Below, in pieces: positions 42,428 to 51,024 of a DNA stretch of 64,000 nt (positions are counted from its first letter, which is position 1; the number at the start of each line of letters is the position of its first letter). The stretch lies in contig NZ_FNVU01000001.1 in assembly GCF_900107965.1 (NCBI RefSeq), positions 868,001 through 932,000 on the forward strand, given 5' to 3'. This DNA comes from Actinacidiphila yanglinensis. GTDB taxonomy: Bacteria > Actinomycetota > Actinomycetes > Streptomycetales > Streptomycetaceae. The notes under the pieces were generated by a model that saw only the letters and a program-made list of their open reading frames with translations, did not search any database and was not told where the DNA came from. The position numbers and the translations under genes are program-made.

Positions 42428-43834
42428 TCAGACTCCCTGGCTGACCGAACTCATGTTGAAATCGGGAATCCGCAGCGCCGGAGTGGCGGCGCGGGTGAAG
42501 TAGTCGCCCCACTCGCGGGGCAGGGTGCGCTCGGTGCGGCCGGCCTCGGTGGCCCGGCCCAGCAGGTCGACCGGCGACTCGTTGAAGCGGAAGTTGTTCA
42601 CCGCACCGGTCACCTCGCCGCCCTCCACCAGGTACACGCCGTCCCGGGTCAGGCCGGTCAGCAGCAGCGTCGCCGGGTCCACCTCGCGGATGTACCACAG
42701 GCAGGTCAGCAGCAGGCCGCGCTCGGTGCCGGCGACCATCTCCTCCAGGGACCGTGTGCCGCCCGCGTCGAGCACCATGTTGTCCACCATGGGGGCGAGC
42801 GGCACACCGGTCAGCTCCGCGCTGTGCCGCGTGGTGATCAGCTGGTTGAGGGTGCCGTCGCGCACCCAGTCCACCGGGCCGAGCGGCAGTCCGTTGTCGA
42901 AGACCGAGGAGTCGTCGCCGGAGGCGTGCGCGATGACGAACGGCGCCGCCTCCAGGCCCGGTTCCGCCGGGTCGCTGCGCAGCGTCACCGGCAGCGAGGC
43001 GATCTTCTCGCCGATCCGGGTCTCGCCGCCGCTCCGGCTGAACACGGTGCGGCCCTCGGCGGCGTCCCGCGCCCCGGACGACCACAGCTGGTAGATCAGC
43101 AGGTCCGCGACCGCGGTGGGCGGCAGCAGCGTTTCGTACCGCCCCGCCGGCAGGTCCACCTTGCGCTCCGCCCAGCCCAGCCGCTGCGCCAGCTCGGTGT
43201 CCAGCGCCAGCGGATCGACGTCGGTGAAGTCGCGGGTGGCGCGGCCGGCCCACGCTGAGCGGGTGCGGTCGGGCGACTTCGCGTTCACCTCGAGGGTGCC
43301 GGACGGCTGGTCGTGCCGCAGGCGCAGCCCGGTGGAGGTGCCCAGGTAGGTGGAGGTGACGAAGTGGTGGGCGAAGCCGTACAGCTCCCGGCTGCCGGCC
43401 CGGGCGGTGGCGAAGGCCTCGCCCAGCGCGGGCGCGAAGGCCGCGAAGACCTCGGAGGAGGTCTCGGCGGGCGGTGCGGTGAAGTCGGCCGACGGGGCGC
43501 GGCCGGCCGCCAGCGGCTGGGCGTCCTCGGCGGGTCCCGCCTCCCGGGCGGCGGCCTCCGCGGCCCGCACCAGCGACTCCAGCTCCTCGGCGCTCACCGC
43601 GGAACGCGACACGGTGCCCGACGCGGTGCCCTCGGCGCCGTCGACGGTGGCGATCACCGTCAGGGTCCGGCCGCGGGTCACGCCGTTCGTGGTCAGGGAG
43701 TTGGCCGCCCAACGCAGATTGGCGCTCGACTCCTCGTCCGCGATCACCACGCAGCCGTCGGCCCGGGACAGCTCCAGGGCCCGCTCGACGATCTCGTGCG
43801 GCTTGGTCGCCGCGCTGCTGGCGCTGCTGGTCAT
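42428..43834 (-). CDS. tldE: TldE/PmbA-type metallopeptidase-like subunit
   Basis: Predicted 468-residue partner of TldD. It has the modulator-of-gyrase fold (RADGCVVIADEESSANLRWAANSLTTNGV ... SGTVSRSAVSAEELESLVRAAEAAAREA). The C-terminal barrel carries TGLTRDGVYLVEGGEVTGAVNNFRFNESP. It lacks the HExxxH metal motif, as TldE does. The start ATG at 43834 overlaps the tldD stop as ATGA. With TldD it forms a heterodimeric protease that trims unfolded peptides, and in other bacteria matures RiPP precursors. Confidence 0.9.
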   Translation of the reverse strand: MTSSASSAATKPHEIVERALELSRADGCVVIADEESSANLRWAANSLTTNGVTRGRTLTVIATVDGAEGTASGTVSRSAVSAEELESLVRAAEAAAREAGPAEDAQPLAAGRAPSADFTAPPAETSSEVFAAFAPALGEAFATARAGSRELYGFAHHFVTSTYLGTSTGLRLRHDQPSGTLEVNAKSPDRTRSAWAGRATRDFTDVDPLALDTELAQRLGWAERKVDLPAGRYETLLPPTAVADLLIYQLWSSGARDAAEGRTVFSRSGGETRIGEKIASLPVTLRSDPAEPGLEAAPFVIAHASGDDSSVFDNGLPLGPVDWVRDGTLNQLITTRHSAELTGVPLAPMVDNMVLDAGGTRSLEEMVAGTERGLLLTCLWYIREVDPATLLLTGLTRDGVYLVEGGEVTGAVNNFRFNESPVDLLGRATEAGRTERTLPREWGDYFTRAATPALRIPDFNMSSVSQGV

Positions 43835-45354
43835 CGGCCGGCCTCCTGCGTGGTGTTGAGAATGCTGACGTCCCGGAAGAGGGCGGAGGGGCAGCCGTGG
43901 CTGACCGCCGCGACCTGGCCCGGCTGGGCCTTGCCGCAGTTGAACGCGCCACCGAGCACGTAGGTCTGCGGGCCGCCGACCGCCGCCATCGAACCCCAGA
44001 AGTCGGTGGTGGTGGCCTGGTACGCGACGTCCTTGAGCTGGCCGGCGAGCCTGCCGTGCTCGATCCGGAAGAACCGCTGGCCGGTGAACTGGAAGTTGTA
44101 CCGCTGCATGTCGATCGACCAGGAGCGGTCGCCGACCACGTAGATCCCGCGGTCGACCGAGCCGATCAGCTCCTCGGTGGACGGTCCGTCCGGTGCGGGC
44201 TGCAACGACACGTTCGCCATGCGCTGCACCGGGACGTGGCCGGGGGAGTCCGCGAACGCGCAGCCGTTGGACCGCTCGAACCCGGTGAGCTTCGCGATCC
44301 GCCGGTCGAGCTGGTAGCCGACCAGGACGCCGTCGCGCACCAGGTCCCAGGACTGGCCGGCCACGCCCTCGTCGTCGAACCCGACGGTGGCCAGGCCGTG
44401 CTCGGCGGTCCGGTCGCCCGTCACGTTCATGTGCGAGGAGCCGTACTTCAGGGTGCCGAGCTGGTCGAAGGTGGCGAAGGAGGTGCCGGCGTAGGCCGCT
44501 TCGTAACCCAGCGCGCGGTCCAGCTCGGTGGCGTGGCCGACCGACTCGTGGATGGTCAGCCACAGGTTCGACGGGTCGACCACCAGGTCGTACCGCCCCG
44601 CCTCGACCGAGGGGGCGCGCATTTTCTCGGCCAGCAGACCCGGGATTGCGGCGAGTTCACCGTCCCAGTCCCAGGTGTCCCCGGTCAGGTACTCCCAGCC
44701 GCGGCCGACCGGCGGGGCGAGGGTGCGCATCGAGTCGAAGTCGCCGCTGTCCGGGTCGACCGACACCGCGGTCAGCGACGGGTGCAGCCGGATGCGCTGC
44801 TGGGTGGTGCTGGTCCCGGCGGTGTCGGCGTAGAACTTGTTCTCCTGCACGGTGAGCAGCGACGCGTCCACGTGGGAGACGCCCTCGGCGCGCAGCAGGC
44901 GCTCGCTCCACTCGGCGAGCAGACCGGTCTTCTCCGGGTCGGGCACGTCGAACGGATTGACCTCGTAGGCCGACACCCAGGTGCGGTCCGCGTACACCGG
45001 CTCGGCGGCCAGCTCCACCCTCTCCTGCGAACCGGCGGCGTCGATCACCTTCGCCGACAGCTTCGCCATCGCGACGGCCTGCGCGGCGACCTTGGCCGCG
45101 CCGTCCATCGTCAGGTCCACGCCGGCGGCGAAGCCCCACGCCCCGCCGTGCACGACGCGCACCGCGTATCCCAGGTCGGTGGAGTCGGAGGCGCCGGCCG
45201 GGCGGGCGTCCCGCAACCGCCACGCCGCGCTGCGCACCCGCTCCAGCCGGAAGTCCGCGTGCTCCACCCCCAGCGCACGCGCCCTCGCCAACGCGGCGTC
45301 GGCAAGCGCGCGCAACGGCAACGCCACGAACGACTCATCCACCTCATGCGGCAC
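43831..45354 (-). CDS. tldD: TldD-type metalloprotease
   Basis: Predicted 507-residue catalytic subunit of the TldD/TldE protease. The metal motif is present as HESVGH in NLWLTIHESVGHATELDRALGYEAAYAGTSFA, and the end of the protein carries the barrel segment FNCGKAQPGQVAAVSHGCPSALF. A GTG at 45354 is chosen as start (PHEVDESFVALPLRALADAALARARALG); a longer frame upstream is Ala/Ser-rich and looks non-coding. TldD-TldE sit alone, without an obvious RiPP precursor nearby. Confidence 0.9.
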   Translation of the reverse strand: MPHEVDESFVALPLRALADAALARARALGVEHADFRLERVRSAAWRLRDARPAGASDSTDLGYAVRVVHGGAWGFAAGVDLTMDGAAKVAAQAVAMAKLSAKVIDAAGSQERVELAAEPVYADRTWVSAYEVNPFDVPDPEKTGLLAEWSERLLRAEGVSHVDASLLTVQENKFYADTAGTSTTQQRIRLHPSLTAVSVDPDSGDFDSMRTLAPPVGRGWEYLTGDTWDWDGELAAIPGLLAEKMRAPSVEAGRYDLVVDPSNLWLTIHESVGHATELDRALGYEAAYAGTSFATFDQLGTLKYGSSHMNVTGDRTAEHGLATVGFDDEGVAGQSWDLVRDGVLVGYQLDRRIAKLTGFERSNGCAFADSPGHVPVQRMANVSLQPAPDGPSTEELIGSVDRGIYVVGDRSWSIDMQRYNFQFTGQRFFRIEHGRLAGQLKDVAYQATTTDFWGSMAAVGGPQTYVLGGAFNCGKAQPGQVAAVSHGCPSALFRDVSILNTTQEAGR

Positions 45355-45881
45355 GACGATCTTCCCTTCCTTCGCGTCTTCGCAGTGAACCATGTCCGCG
45401 GCACCCCGCGACGGAGATTTCCGCCCGCCTGTGGACAACTCCCCGGCCGCCCACCGCGCCCCGCCCGACACCGCGTCCGGCGCCTCGTCCGAAGCCCTGT
45501 CCGAAGCCCCGTCCGGTGTCGTGCGCGACGTCGCGTCCGATGTCGCGTTCGAACAGCGCGCCCCGGATCCACGTGCCCCCGCTCGCCCCGCCACCGGGTC
45601 CGGTGTCCACGTGGACGGCGGCCGCTCCCGCACGACGGCGCAGGCAGCGGTACGGGTACGGTGCAGGTGACGCCGACCGGCGGCGCCGTGCGCGGCGCTT
45701 GGATCGGCGTGCCACTTCGGGGACCGGAAATCTGGGTCCGGACCAGTGGCGACGCGGGGACTGTAGGAATCCGACAGGGACCGCGTTACCAGGCTGTGGG
45801 GGGCGATCCCCCGGAACGCGGTGGTTGCCGATAGTTTTCAGGCATACACCACGACCATCGACGCAGGGAAAGAGTGATCCG
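45355..45881. other. Gap between tldD and fabG, no supported gene
   Basis: Both strands are open in places, but coding potential is poor. A 92-codon plus-strand frame (45392-45670) is built from degenerate GTCCGAAGCC-like repeats and has low-complexity composition, so I do not call it. The last 80 bp are less GC-rich (TTGCCGATAGTTTTCAGGCA) and probably hold the fabG promoter. Confidence 0.5.
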
Positions 45882-46601
45882 TTGAGCCGCTCGGTTCTCG
45901 TCACCGGAGGAAACCGGGGCATCGGCCTCGCCATCGCCCGGGCCTTCGCCGACGCGGGCGACAAGGTCGCCATCACGTACCGGTCGGGCGAGCCGCCCGC
46001 GGAGCTCGCCGAGTTGGGCGTGCTCGCCGTGCGCTGCGACATCACCGACGCGGAGCAGGTGGAGCAGGCGTACAAGGAGGTCGAGGAAAAGCACGGCAAC
46101 GTGGAGGTGCTCGTCGCCAACGCCGGCATCACCCGCGACCAGCTGCTGATGCGCATGTCCGAGGAGGACTTCACCGCCGTCCTCGAGACGAACCTCGTGG
46201 GCACCTTCCGCGTGGTCAAGCGCGCCAACCGCGGCATGCTGCGGGCCAAGAAGGGCCGGGTCGTGCTGATCTCGTCCGTGGTGGGGCTGCTGGGCAGCGC
46301 CGGGCAGGCCAACTACGCCGCGTCCAAGGCGGGCCTGGTGGGCTTCGCCCGCTCGCTCGCCCGCGAACTGGGCTCGCGCAACCTCACGTTCAACGTCGTC
46401 GCCCCCGGTTTCGTCGACACCGACATGACCCGGGCGCTCACCGACGAACAGCGGGCCGGCATCGTCGCCCAGGTGCCGCTGGGTCGGTACGCGCGGGCCG
46501 AGGAGGTCGCCGCCACGGTGCGCTTCCTCGCCTCGGACGACGCCTCGTACATCACTGGAGCCGTCATCCCCGTTGACGGCGGATTGGGCATGGGTCACTG
46601 A
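45882..46601 (+). CDS. fabG: 3-oxoacyl-ACP reductase FabG
   Basis: Predicted 239-residue cytoplasmic SDR enzyme that reduces 3-oxoacyl-ACP with NADPH in fatty acid synthesis. The TGGNRGIG cofactor motif is at the N-terminus, followed by NAGITRDQLLMRMSEEDF. The catalytic Ser, Tyr and Lys are in LISSVVGLLGSAGQANYAASKAG. The C-terminus is GAVIPVDGGLGMGH, typical of FabG. The start is TTG at 45882 (reading SRSVLVTGGN), rare but supported by family alignment and an upstream GGGAAAGAG site; no in-frame ATG or GTG fits. fabI follows after 4 bp. Confidence 0.94.
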   Translation: MSRSVLVTGGNRGIGLAIARAFADAGDKVAITYRSGEPPAELAELGVLAVRCDITDAEQVEQAYKEVEEKHGNVEVLVANAGITRDQLLMRMSEEDFTAVLETNLVGTFRVVKRANRGMLRAKKGRVVLISSVVGLLGSAGQANYAASKAGLVGFARSLARELGSRNLTFNVVAPGFVDTDMTRALTDEQRAGIVAQVPLGRYARAEEVAATVRFLASDDASYITGAVIPVDGGLGMGH

Positions 46602-46605
46602 TCAC

Positions 46606-47397
46606 ATGAGCGGAATCCTCGAAGGCAAGCGCATCCTGATCACCGGTGTTCTGATGGAGTCCTCCATCGCCTTCCACGCCGCCCGGCTGGCGCAGGAGCA
46701 GGGCGCCGAGATCATCCTCAGCGCGTTCCCCCGGCCCACGCTGACCGCGCGGATCGCCAAGAAGCTCCCCAAGCCGACGAACGTCATCGAGCTCGACGTG
46801 ACCAACGACGAGCACCTGGCCGGCCTCGAAGAGGTCATCCGCAAGGAGCTCGGCGGTCTCGACGGGATCCTGCACTCCATCGGGTTCGCCCCGCAGGACG
46901 CCCTCGGCGGCAACTTCCTCGAGACGCCGTTCGAGTCGGTGGCGACCGCGATGCACGTCTCGGCGTACTCGCTGAAGTCCCTCACCATGGCGTGCCTGCC
47001 GCTGATGACCGAGCCGAGCGGCCCGGACGCGGTGGGCGGCGGCTCGGTGGTCGGCATGACCTTCGACGCGCAGTACGCCTGGCACCAGTACGACTGGATG
47101 GGCCCGGCCAAGGCCGCGCTCGAGTCGACGTCCCGGTACCTCGCCCGCTACCTCGGCGACAAGAACGTGCGCTGCAACCTGGTGTCGGCCGGCCCGATCG
47201 GTTCCATGGCGGCCAAGTCGATCCCCGGCTTCACCGACCTGGCCGACACGTGGAACTCCCGCTCCCCGCTGGCGTGGGACCTCTCCGACCCCGAGCCGGC
47301 CGGCCGCGCCGTGGTGGCCCTGCTGTCGGACTGGTTCCCCAAGACGACCGGCGAGATCATCCACGTCGACGGCGGCCTGCACGCCGTCGGCGGCTGA
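46606..47397 (+). CDS. fabI: Enoyl-ACP reductase FabI (InhA type)
   Basis: Predicted 263-residue NADH-dependent enoyl-ACP reductase, the last step of each fatty acid elongation cycle. The opening GKRILITGVLMESSIAFHAARLAQEQGAEI, the LDVTNDEHLAGL region, and the catalytic Tyr/Lys in FDAQYAWHQYDWMGPAKAALESTSRYLARYLG are like mycobacterial InhA. The gene follows fabG by 4 bp in the same operon, as I recall from S. coelicolor (SCO1815-SCO1814). Confidence 0.95.
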   Translation: MSGILEGKRILITGVLMESSIAFHAARLAQEQGAEIILSAFPRPTLTARIAKKLPKPTNVIELDVTNDEHLAGLEEVIRKELGGLDGILHSIGFAPQDALGGNFLETPFESVATAMHVSAYSLKSLTMACLPLMTEPSGPDAVGGGSVVGMTFDAQYAWHQYDWMGPAKAALESTSRYLARYLGDKNVRCNLVSAGPIGSMAAKSIPGFTDLADTWNSRSPLAWDLSDPEPAGRAVVALLSDWFPKTTGEIIHVDGGLHAVGG

Positions 47398-47429
47398 CCT
47401 CCGCGAGGTCCGCACACGCGCGGCCCCGT

Positions 47430-47471
47430 GCGCGACGGCCCCCTGCCCCTGCGGGCGGGGGGCCGTCGCGC
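47430..47471. terminator. Bidirectional hairpin between fabI and the GntR gene
   Basis: GCGCGACGGCCCCC (47430-47443) and GGGGGCCGTCGCGC (47458-47471) form a perfect 14-bp stem with a 14-nt loop between convergent genes. Confidence 0.75.
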
Positions 47472-47514
47472 TCCCGCGTCCCGTCCTTCGGTCATGCCCG
47501 GGGCGCGGGGCGGT

Positions 47515-48198
47515 TCACGCCCGGGGCGTGACGAAGCGGCAGAAGAAGGCGTGTTCGCGGGCCTCGGCGGCGGCGCGGTCGGCGTCCCCCGCGCGGATGG
47601 CACCGACCAGCCGGGCGTGGTCGACGTGGTCCTCTGGCCGGAGTTCGGGCCCGAGGTCGGCGCGCAGGAAGTCCCGGAGCACCTCGCCCAGGTCCGCGTA
47701 GAGCGCGGTGAGCACGTCGTTGTGCGAGGCCGCCACCACCGCGAGGTGAAAGGTGACGTCCGCCTGGATGAAGGACTCGGCGCCGCCCGAGTCCCAGGCC
47801 CGCTCGCGCCGGTCCAGCAGGGTGTCGAGCTGCCGCAGATCCGCGTCCCGACGCCGCTCGGCGGCCAGCCCGGCCGCGCTGGCCTCCAGCGAGCTGCGCA
47901 GCTCGGCGACGTGCAGCGGGTCGGCGCCGGAGAAACGGCGCTGCATCACCCCGGCGAGCTCGCTGGTCGCGATGACGTACGTGCCCGAGCCCTGCCGGAT
48001 GTCCAGCAGCCCGTTGTGCGCCAGGGCGCGGACCGCCTCGCGGACGGTGTTGCGGGCGACGCCGAGCTGCGCGACCAGCTCGGGCTCGGTCGGGATGCGC
48101 GAGCCGACCGGCCAGTTTCCTGAGGCGATCTCCGCGCGCAGCCGATCGATGACCTGGTCGGCGAGGAGCGCCGGGCGGGACACGGGTCCGAGATTCAT
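47515..48198 (-). CDS. GntR/FadR-family (FCD) transcriptional regulator
   Basis: Predicted 227-residue repressor-type regulator. The N-terminal winged helix reads LADQVIDRLRAEIASGNWPVGSRIPTEPELVAQLGVARNTVREAVRALAHNGLLDIRQGSGTYV. The C-terminal helical FCD effector domain includes RSSLEASAAGLAAERR, DVTFHLAVVAASHN and the metal-site His in DHARLVGAIRAGD and REHAFF. It is divergent from an MFS transporter; the 22-bp space between the two start codons holds a palindrome that also carries both -10 boxes. Autoregulation and control of the transporter follow directly. Confidence 0.9.
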   Translation of the reverse strand: MNLGPVSRPALLADQVIDRLRAEIASGNWPVGSRIPTEPELVAQLGVARNTVREAVRALAHNGLLDIRQGSGTYVIATSELAGVMQRRFSGADPLHVAELRSSLEASAAGLAAERRRDADLRQLDTLLDRRERAWDSGGAESFIQADVTFHLAVVAASHNDVLTALYADLGEVLRDFLRADLGPELRPEDHVDHARLVGAIRAGDADRAAAEAREHAFFCRFVTPRA

Positions 48199-48199
48199 C

Positions 48200-48216
48200 C
48201 CATCATTCTATGATGG
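48200..48216. promoter_or_regulatory. Shared operator and back-to-back leaderless promoters
   Basis: CCATCAT-TCT-ATGATGG is a perfect 7-bp-arm palindrome. On the plus strand TATGAT (48209-48214) ends 6 nt before the MFS ATG (48221). On the minus strand TAGAAT (complement of 48205-48210) ends 6 nt before the regulator ATG (48198). Both genes should be leaderless, with overlapping -10 boxes inside one operator. Confidence 0.65.
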
Positions 48217-48220
48217 CTCC

Positions 48221-49534
48221 ATGTACGATGACGAATCCCTCGCCCTCGACCCCGTCGCGGTCGCCCCCGGGCGCCCCGCGAGCCTGGTGCCCGGCACCCC
48301 CGGACCCGATCGGACGGCGGACCGGCCGGCCCCGCCCGCCCCCTGGGTGCGCCGCCTCGTCATCGCCGCTCTGATCCTTGCCGCGGTCAACCTGCGCCCC
48401 GCCATCACCAGCCTCGGCGCCCTGCTCAAGGAGGTCCGCGACGGCCTCGGCATGAGCGGCACCATGGCCGGGCTGCTCACCTCGGTGCCCGCCGCCTGCT
48501 TCGCGCTGTTCGGTTTCGCCGCCCCCCGGCTGGCCCGCCGCTTCGGGCCCGGCGCGGTCGTCTGCGCCGGGATGGTCGCCATCGCCTCCGGCCTGGTGCT
48601 GCGCCCGCTGTCCGGCAGCACCCCGGTCTTCCTGGTCACCAGCGCGCTCGCGCTCGGCGGGATCGCGGTCTCCAACGTGCTCATGCCGGTGATCGTCAAG
48701 CGCTACTTCCCCGATCGGGTCGGCACCGTCACCGGCATCTACTCGATGGCCCTGTCGCTGGGCACCGCCGTGGCCGCGGCGGTCACCGTGCCCCTCACCG
48801 ACGCGATGGGCGGCAACTGGCGGCTGGGTCTGGGCATGTGGGCCGTGCTCGCCGTGGTCGCGATCGTGCCCTGGCTGCCGCTGGTACGGGACAGGTCGGG
48901 GCAGCGGCCGGCAGCGCGGGCAGGCACCGCACCCGAGCCGGCCGCGGGCGAGCACGGCCGCATCACCCGCAGCCGCACCGCCAGGATGCTCGCCTGGTAC
49001 TTCGGGCTCCAGGGCACCGCCGCCTACGTGACCATGGGCTGGATGCCGCAGATCTTCCGGGACGCCGGACTGTCGGCGGGCAAGGCGGGCCTGCTGCTCG
49101 GCGTCACCATGGTGATCGCGGTCCCGCTGTCCTTCGTCCTGCCGCCGCTCGCCGCCCGTATGGGCTCCCAGGGCGCGATCGTCGTGGTGCTCGCGGTGTT
49201 CCAGGTCGCCGGGTTCGCCGGGCTGTGGACCGCGCCGGCCGCCGCGCCGTGGCTGTGGGCGGTGCTGCTCGGCGTCGCCAACTGCGCGTTCCCGCTGGTG
49301 CTGACGATGATCGGGATGCGCTCGCGGAGCGGAGCAGGCGTCGTACGGCTGTCGGCGTTCGCCCAGAGCACCGGCTACCTGATCTCCATCCCCGGCCCGA
49401 TCCTGGTGGGCACGCTCAACCAGGTCAGCGGCGGCTGGGGCCTGCCGATGGCGCTGATGATCCTGCTGGTGGTGCCCCAGGTCCTGTGCGGGATGCTGGC
49501 CGGGCGCAACCGCCAGATCGAGGACGAACTCTGA
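48221..49534 (+). CDS. MFS transporter (cyanate/nitrate-type CynX-NimT family)
   Basis: Predicted 437-residue 12-helix transporter. The first helix reads AALILAAVNLRPAITSLGALLKEVRDGLGMSGTMAGLLTS, typical of the CynX/NimT/YycB branch (cyanate, 2-nitroimidazole and similar exporters). The mid-protein YFPDRVGTVTGIYSMALSLGTAVAAAVTVPLTDAMGGNWR and second-half GWMPQIFRDAGLS support this. The substrate is unknown. ATG 48221 is immediately downstream of a -10 box in the shared operator with the divergent GntR regulator. The SGM_5486 micro-protein follows. Confidence 0.9.
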   Translation: MYDDESLALDPVAVAPGRPASLVPGTPGPDRTADRPAPPAPWVRRLVIAALILAAVNLRPAITSLGALLKEVRDGLGMSGTMAGLLTSVPAACFALFGFAAPRLARRFGPGAVVCAGMVAIASGLVLRPLSGSTPVFLVTSALALGGIAVSNVLMPVIVKRYFPDRVGTVTGIYSMALSLGTAVAAAVTVPLTDAMGGNWRLGLGMWAVLAVVAIVPWLPLVRDRSGQRPAARAGTAPEPAAGEHGRITRSRTARMLAWYFGLQGTAAYVTMGWMPQIFRDAGLSAGKAGLLLGVTMVIAVPLSFVLPPLAARMGSQGAIVVVLAVFQVAGFAGLWTAPAAAPWLWAVLLGVANCAFPLVLTMIGMRSRSGAGVVRLSAFAQSTGYLISIPGPILVGTLNQVSGGWGLPMALMILLVVPQVLCGMLAGRNRQIEDEL

Positions 49535-49576
49535 CCCCGGTGCGGGCCGCCCGGGAGACGGTGCCAGACTTGCCTC

Positions 49577-49699
49577 ATGCCCGTACTCGAACCGAATCCC
49601 CCGCAGCCGCAGCGGCGGTTGCTGATCATCTTCGGCCTCATGATGGGCGTCCCCGCGGTCGTCGCGGTCGTCGCCACCATCGCCGCCCGCATGGGCTAG
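49577..49699 (+). CDS. SGM_5486 family transporter-associated micro-protein
   Basis: A 40-residue protein, MPVLEPNPPQPQRRLLIIFG followed by one hydrophobic segment ending in VVATIAARMG. It has a Pro-rich N-terminus and a single membrane helix. It lies 42 bp after the MFS gene, and this pairing matches the SGM_5486 family, which is described as transporter-associated. The ATG is 6 nt downstream of CAGACT, so it may have its own leaderless promoter. Confidence 0.7.
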   Translation: MPVLEPNPPQPQRRLLIIFGLMMGVPAVVAVVATIAARMG

Positions 49700-49798
49700 T
49701 CGGCCTGCCGGCCCCGGTCACGACCCGTACCGGCCCCCGTCGCCGAGCCGTTCCGGCGCGTGACCCCGACGCCGGCCCGTACCGGACCCTGAGGAGGG

Positions 49799-49816
49799 GG
49801 TGGGGACAACCCCACC
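49799..49816. other. Hairpin GGTGGGG-ACAA-CCCCACC upstream of the small membrane protein
   Basis: A perfect 7-bp stem with a 4-nt loop, roughly 130 bp before the next start codon. It may be a terminator for the upstream gene or an operator; a TAGCGT -10 candidate lies downstream near 49886. Otherwise 49700-49945 shows no gene. Confidence 0.35.
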
Positions 49817-49945
49817 ATCCCTAGGGGGCCAGGGTCAGGGTCAAGTGGGTGGACGACCGGATGGGCCGTCCCGCGCCGCCCCCGTAGCGTCGAACTGCAC
49901 ACAGCGATCCGGCAGTTCGACGGTCCCAGCTCGGAGGCGGCCACC

Positions 49946-50209
49946 GTGACCACGCAGTCCCCGCACCTGTACCAGCGGCAGTCCCGGTCGGCCGGCGCCG
50001 CGTCCCGCGCCGAGCGCGGCACCGGCAAGGCGGCGGCGCAGACGCGCCTGCCGTGGTGGGCGGTGGCCCTGCCGGTGACGGCGTTCGCGGTCCTGCTCGC
50101 ACTGCTGAGCGGGGGAGCCGCGCAGGCCTCGACGACCGCCTCCGGCGGCGGCGAGCTGTTCGGGCGGCTCGCCGCGGTGTTCGGCACGCTGCTGCAGCAC
50201 CTGATCTGA
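49946..50209 (+). CDS. Small single-pass membrane or secreted protein, unknown
   Basis: Predicted 87-residue protein. A basic N-terminus (about 34 residues) leads into LPWWAVALPVTAFAVLLALLSGGAAQAS, which looks like a signal peptide or membrane helix, followed by about 25 residues (GGGELFGRLAAVFGTLLQHLI) that form an amphipathic helix. The GTG at 49946 follows GGAGG. Not recognised; conserved context near serB in streptomycetes is likely but unverified. Confidence 0.65.
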   Translation: MTTQSPHLYQRQSRSAGAASRAERGTGKAAAQTRLPWWAVALPVTAFAVLLALLSGGAAQASTTASGGGELFGRLAAVFGTLLQHLI

Positions 50210-50381
50210 GCCGGCCGCGAGCCCCGGCCGAGCCCGGGACGCCGGACGGGACCGCGCGCACCGCCGCGCGCCTCACAGCCCGCAGGGGGCGGTGTCTCCC
50301 GGGCGAACGGCGGATTCCCGCCGACCTGGAGAGACCGGTCATCCCGCGCCCGCCGGCCGGAATTCTGGAAAGCTGACAGGC

Positions 50382-50903
50382 ATGACCGCCGATTCGCCCC
50401 GCACCATCGTCCTGCTCAGGCATGCCAAGGCCGACTGGCCGTCCGTACCGGACCACGAGCGTCCGCTGGCCGAACGCGGCCGCCTGGACGCCCCCGCGGC
50501 CGGCCGCCGCTTCACCGACGACGGCATCACCCCCGACCTGGCCGTGTGCTCCACCGCCGTCCGCACCCGCGATACCTGGAAGCTCGTCGCGCACGAGATG
50601 ACGCACCGCCCCAGGACGGTCTACGAGGAGCGGCTCTACGACGCCCGGCTGGGTGACCTGATCGCCCTGGTCGGCGAGACCCCCGAGGACGTGGACTCGC
50701 TCCTGCTGATCGGCCACAACCCGGGCATGCACGCCCTGGCCGAGGCGCTGGCGGGATCCGCGGAGGGCGACGCGGGAGCCCGGATGAAGAGCGGGGGATT
50801 CCCCACCGCGGCCTTCGCCGTCGTGACGTTCACCGGGCCGTGGAAGTCCGTGGAGCACGGCGTGGGCCGGCTGACCGGCTTCTGGACCCCGCACGAGGCG
50901 TAG
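50382..50903 (+). CDS. SixA-like phosphohistidine phosphatase
   Basis: Predicted 173-residue histidine phosphatase superfamily protein. The catalytic RHA motif is in TIVLLRHAKADWPSVPDHERPLAERGR, and the second His in LLIGHNPGMHALA. The short length and the LRHAKAD-type start match SixA, which dephosphorylates protein histidines. Its targets here are unknown. ATG 50382; no strong ribosome binding site. It converges on serB. Confidence 0.9.
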   Translation: MTADSPRTIVLLRHAKADWPSVPDHERPLAERGRLDAPAAGRRFTDDGITPDLAVCSTAVRTRDTWKLVAHEMTHRPRTVYEERLYDARLGDLIALVGETPEDVDSLLLIGHNPGMHALAEALAGSAEGDAGARMKSGGFPTAAFAVVTFTGPWKSVEHGVGRLTGFWTPHEA

Positions 50904-51024
50904 CGTGGGCCGCACGCCGGACGCACCGCGCGTTCGCCTGCGGGACGCACCCTGGACGCAGGGCCGCCACGAGCGCATCCGGCATCCCCGCGAGCCGCTG
51001 CCGCGGTGCCGGTCGGTGGGGGTG

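Noticed and set aside
45392..45670. A 92-codon plus-strand ORF between tldD and fabG
   Set aside because: Low-complexity Ala/Ser/Pro composition, built from degenerate repeats, no ribosome binding site and no family resemblance.
49799..49816. GGTGGGG/CCCCACC as a strong terminator
   Set aside because: Short stem, 100 bp after the micro-protein stop and no U-run; kept only as an unassigned hairpin.
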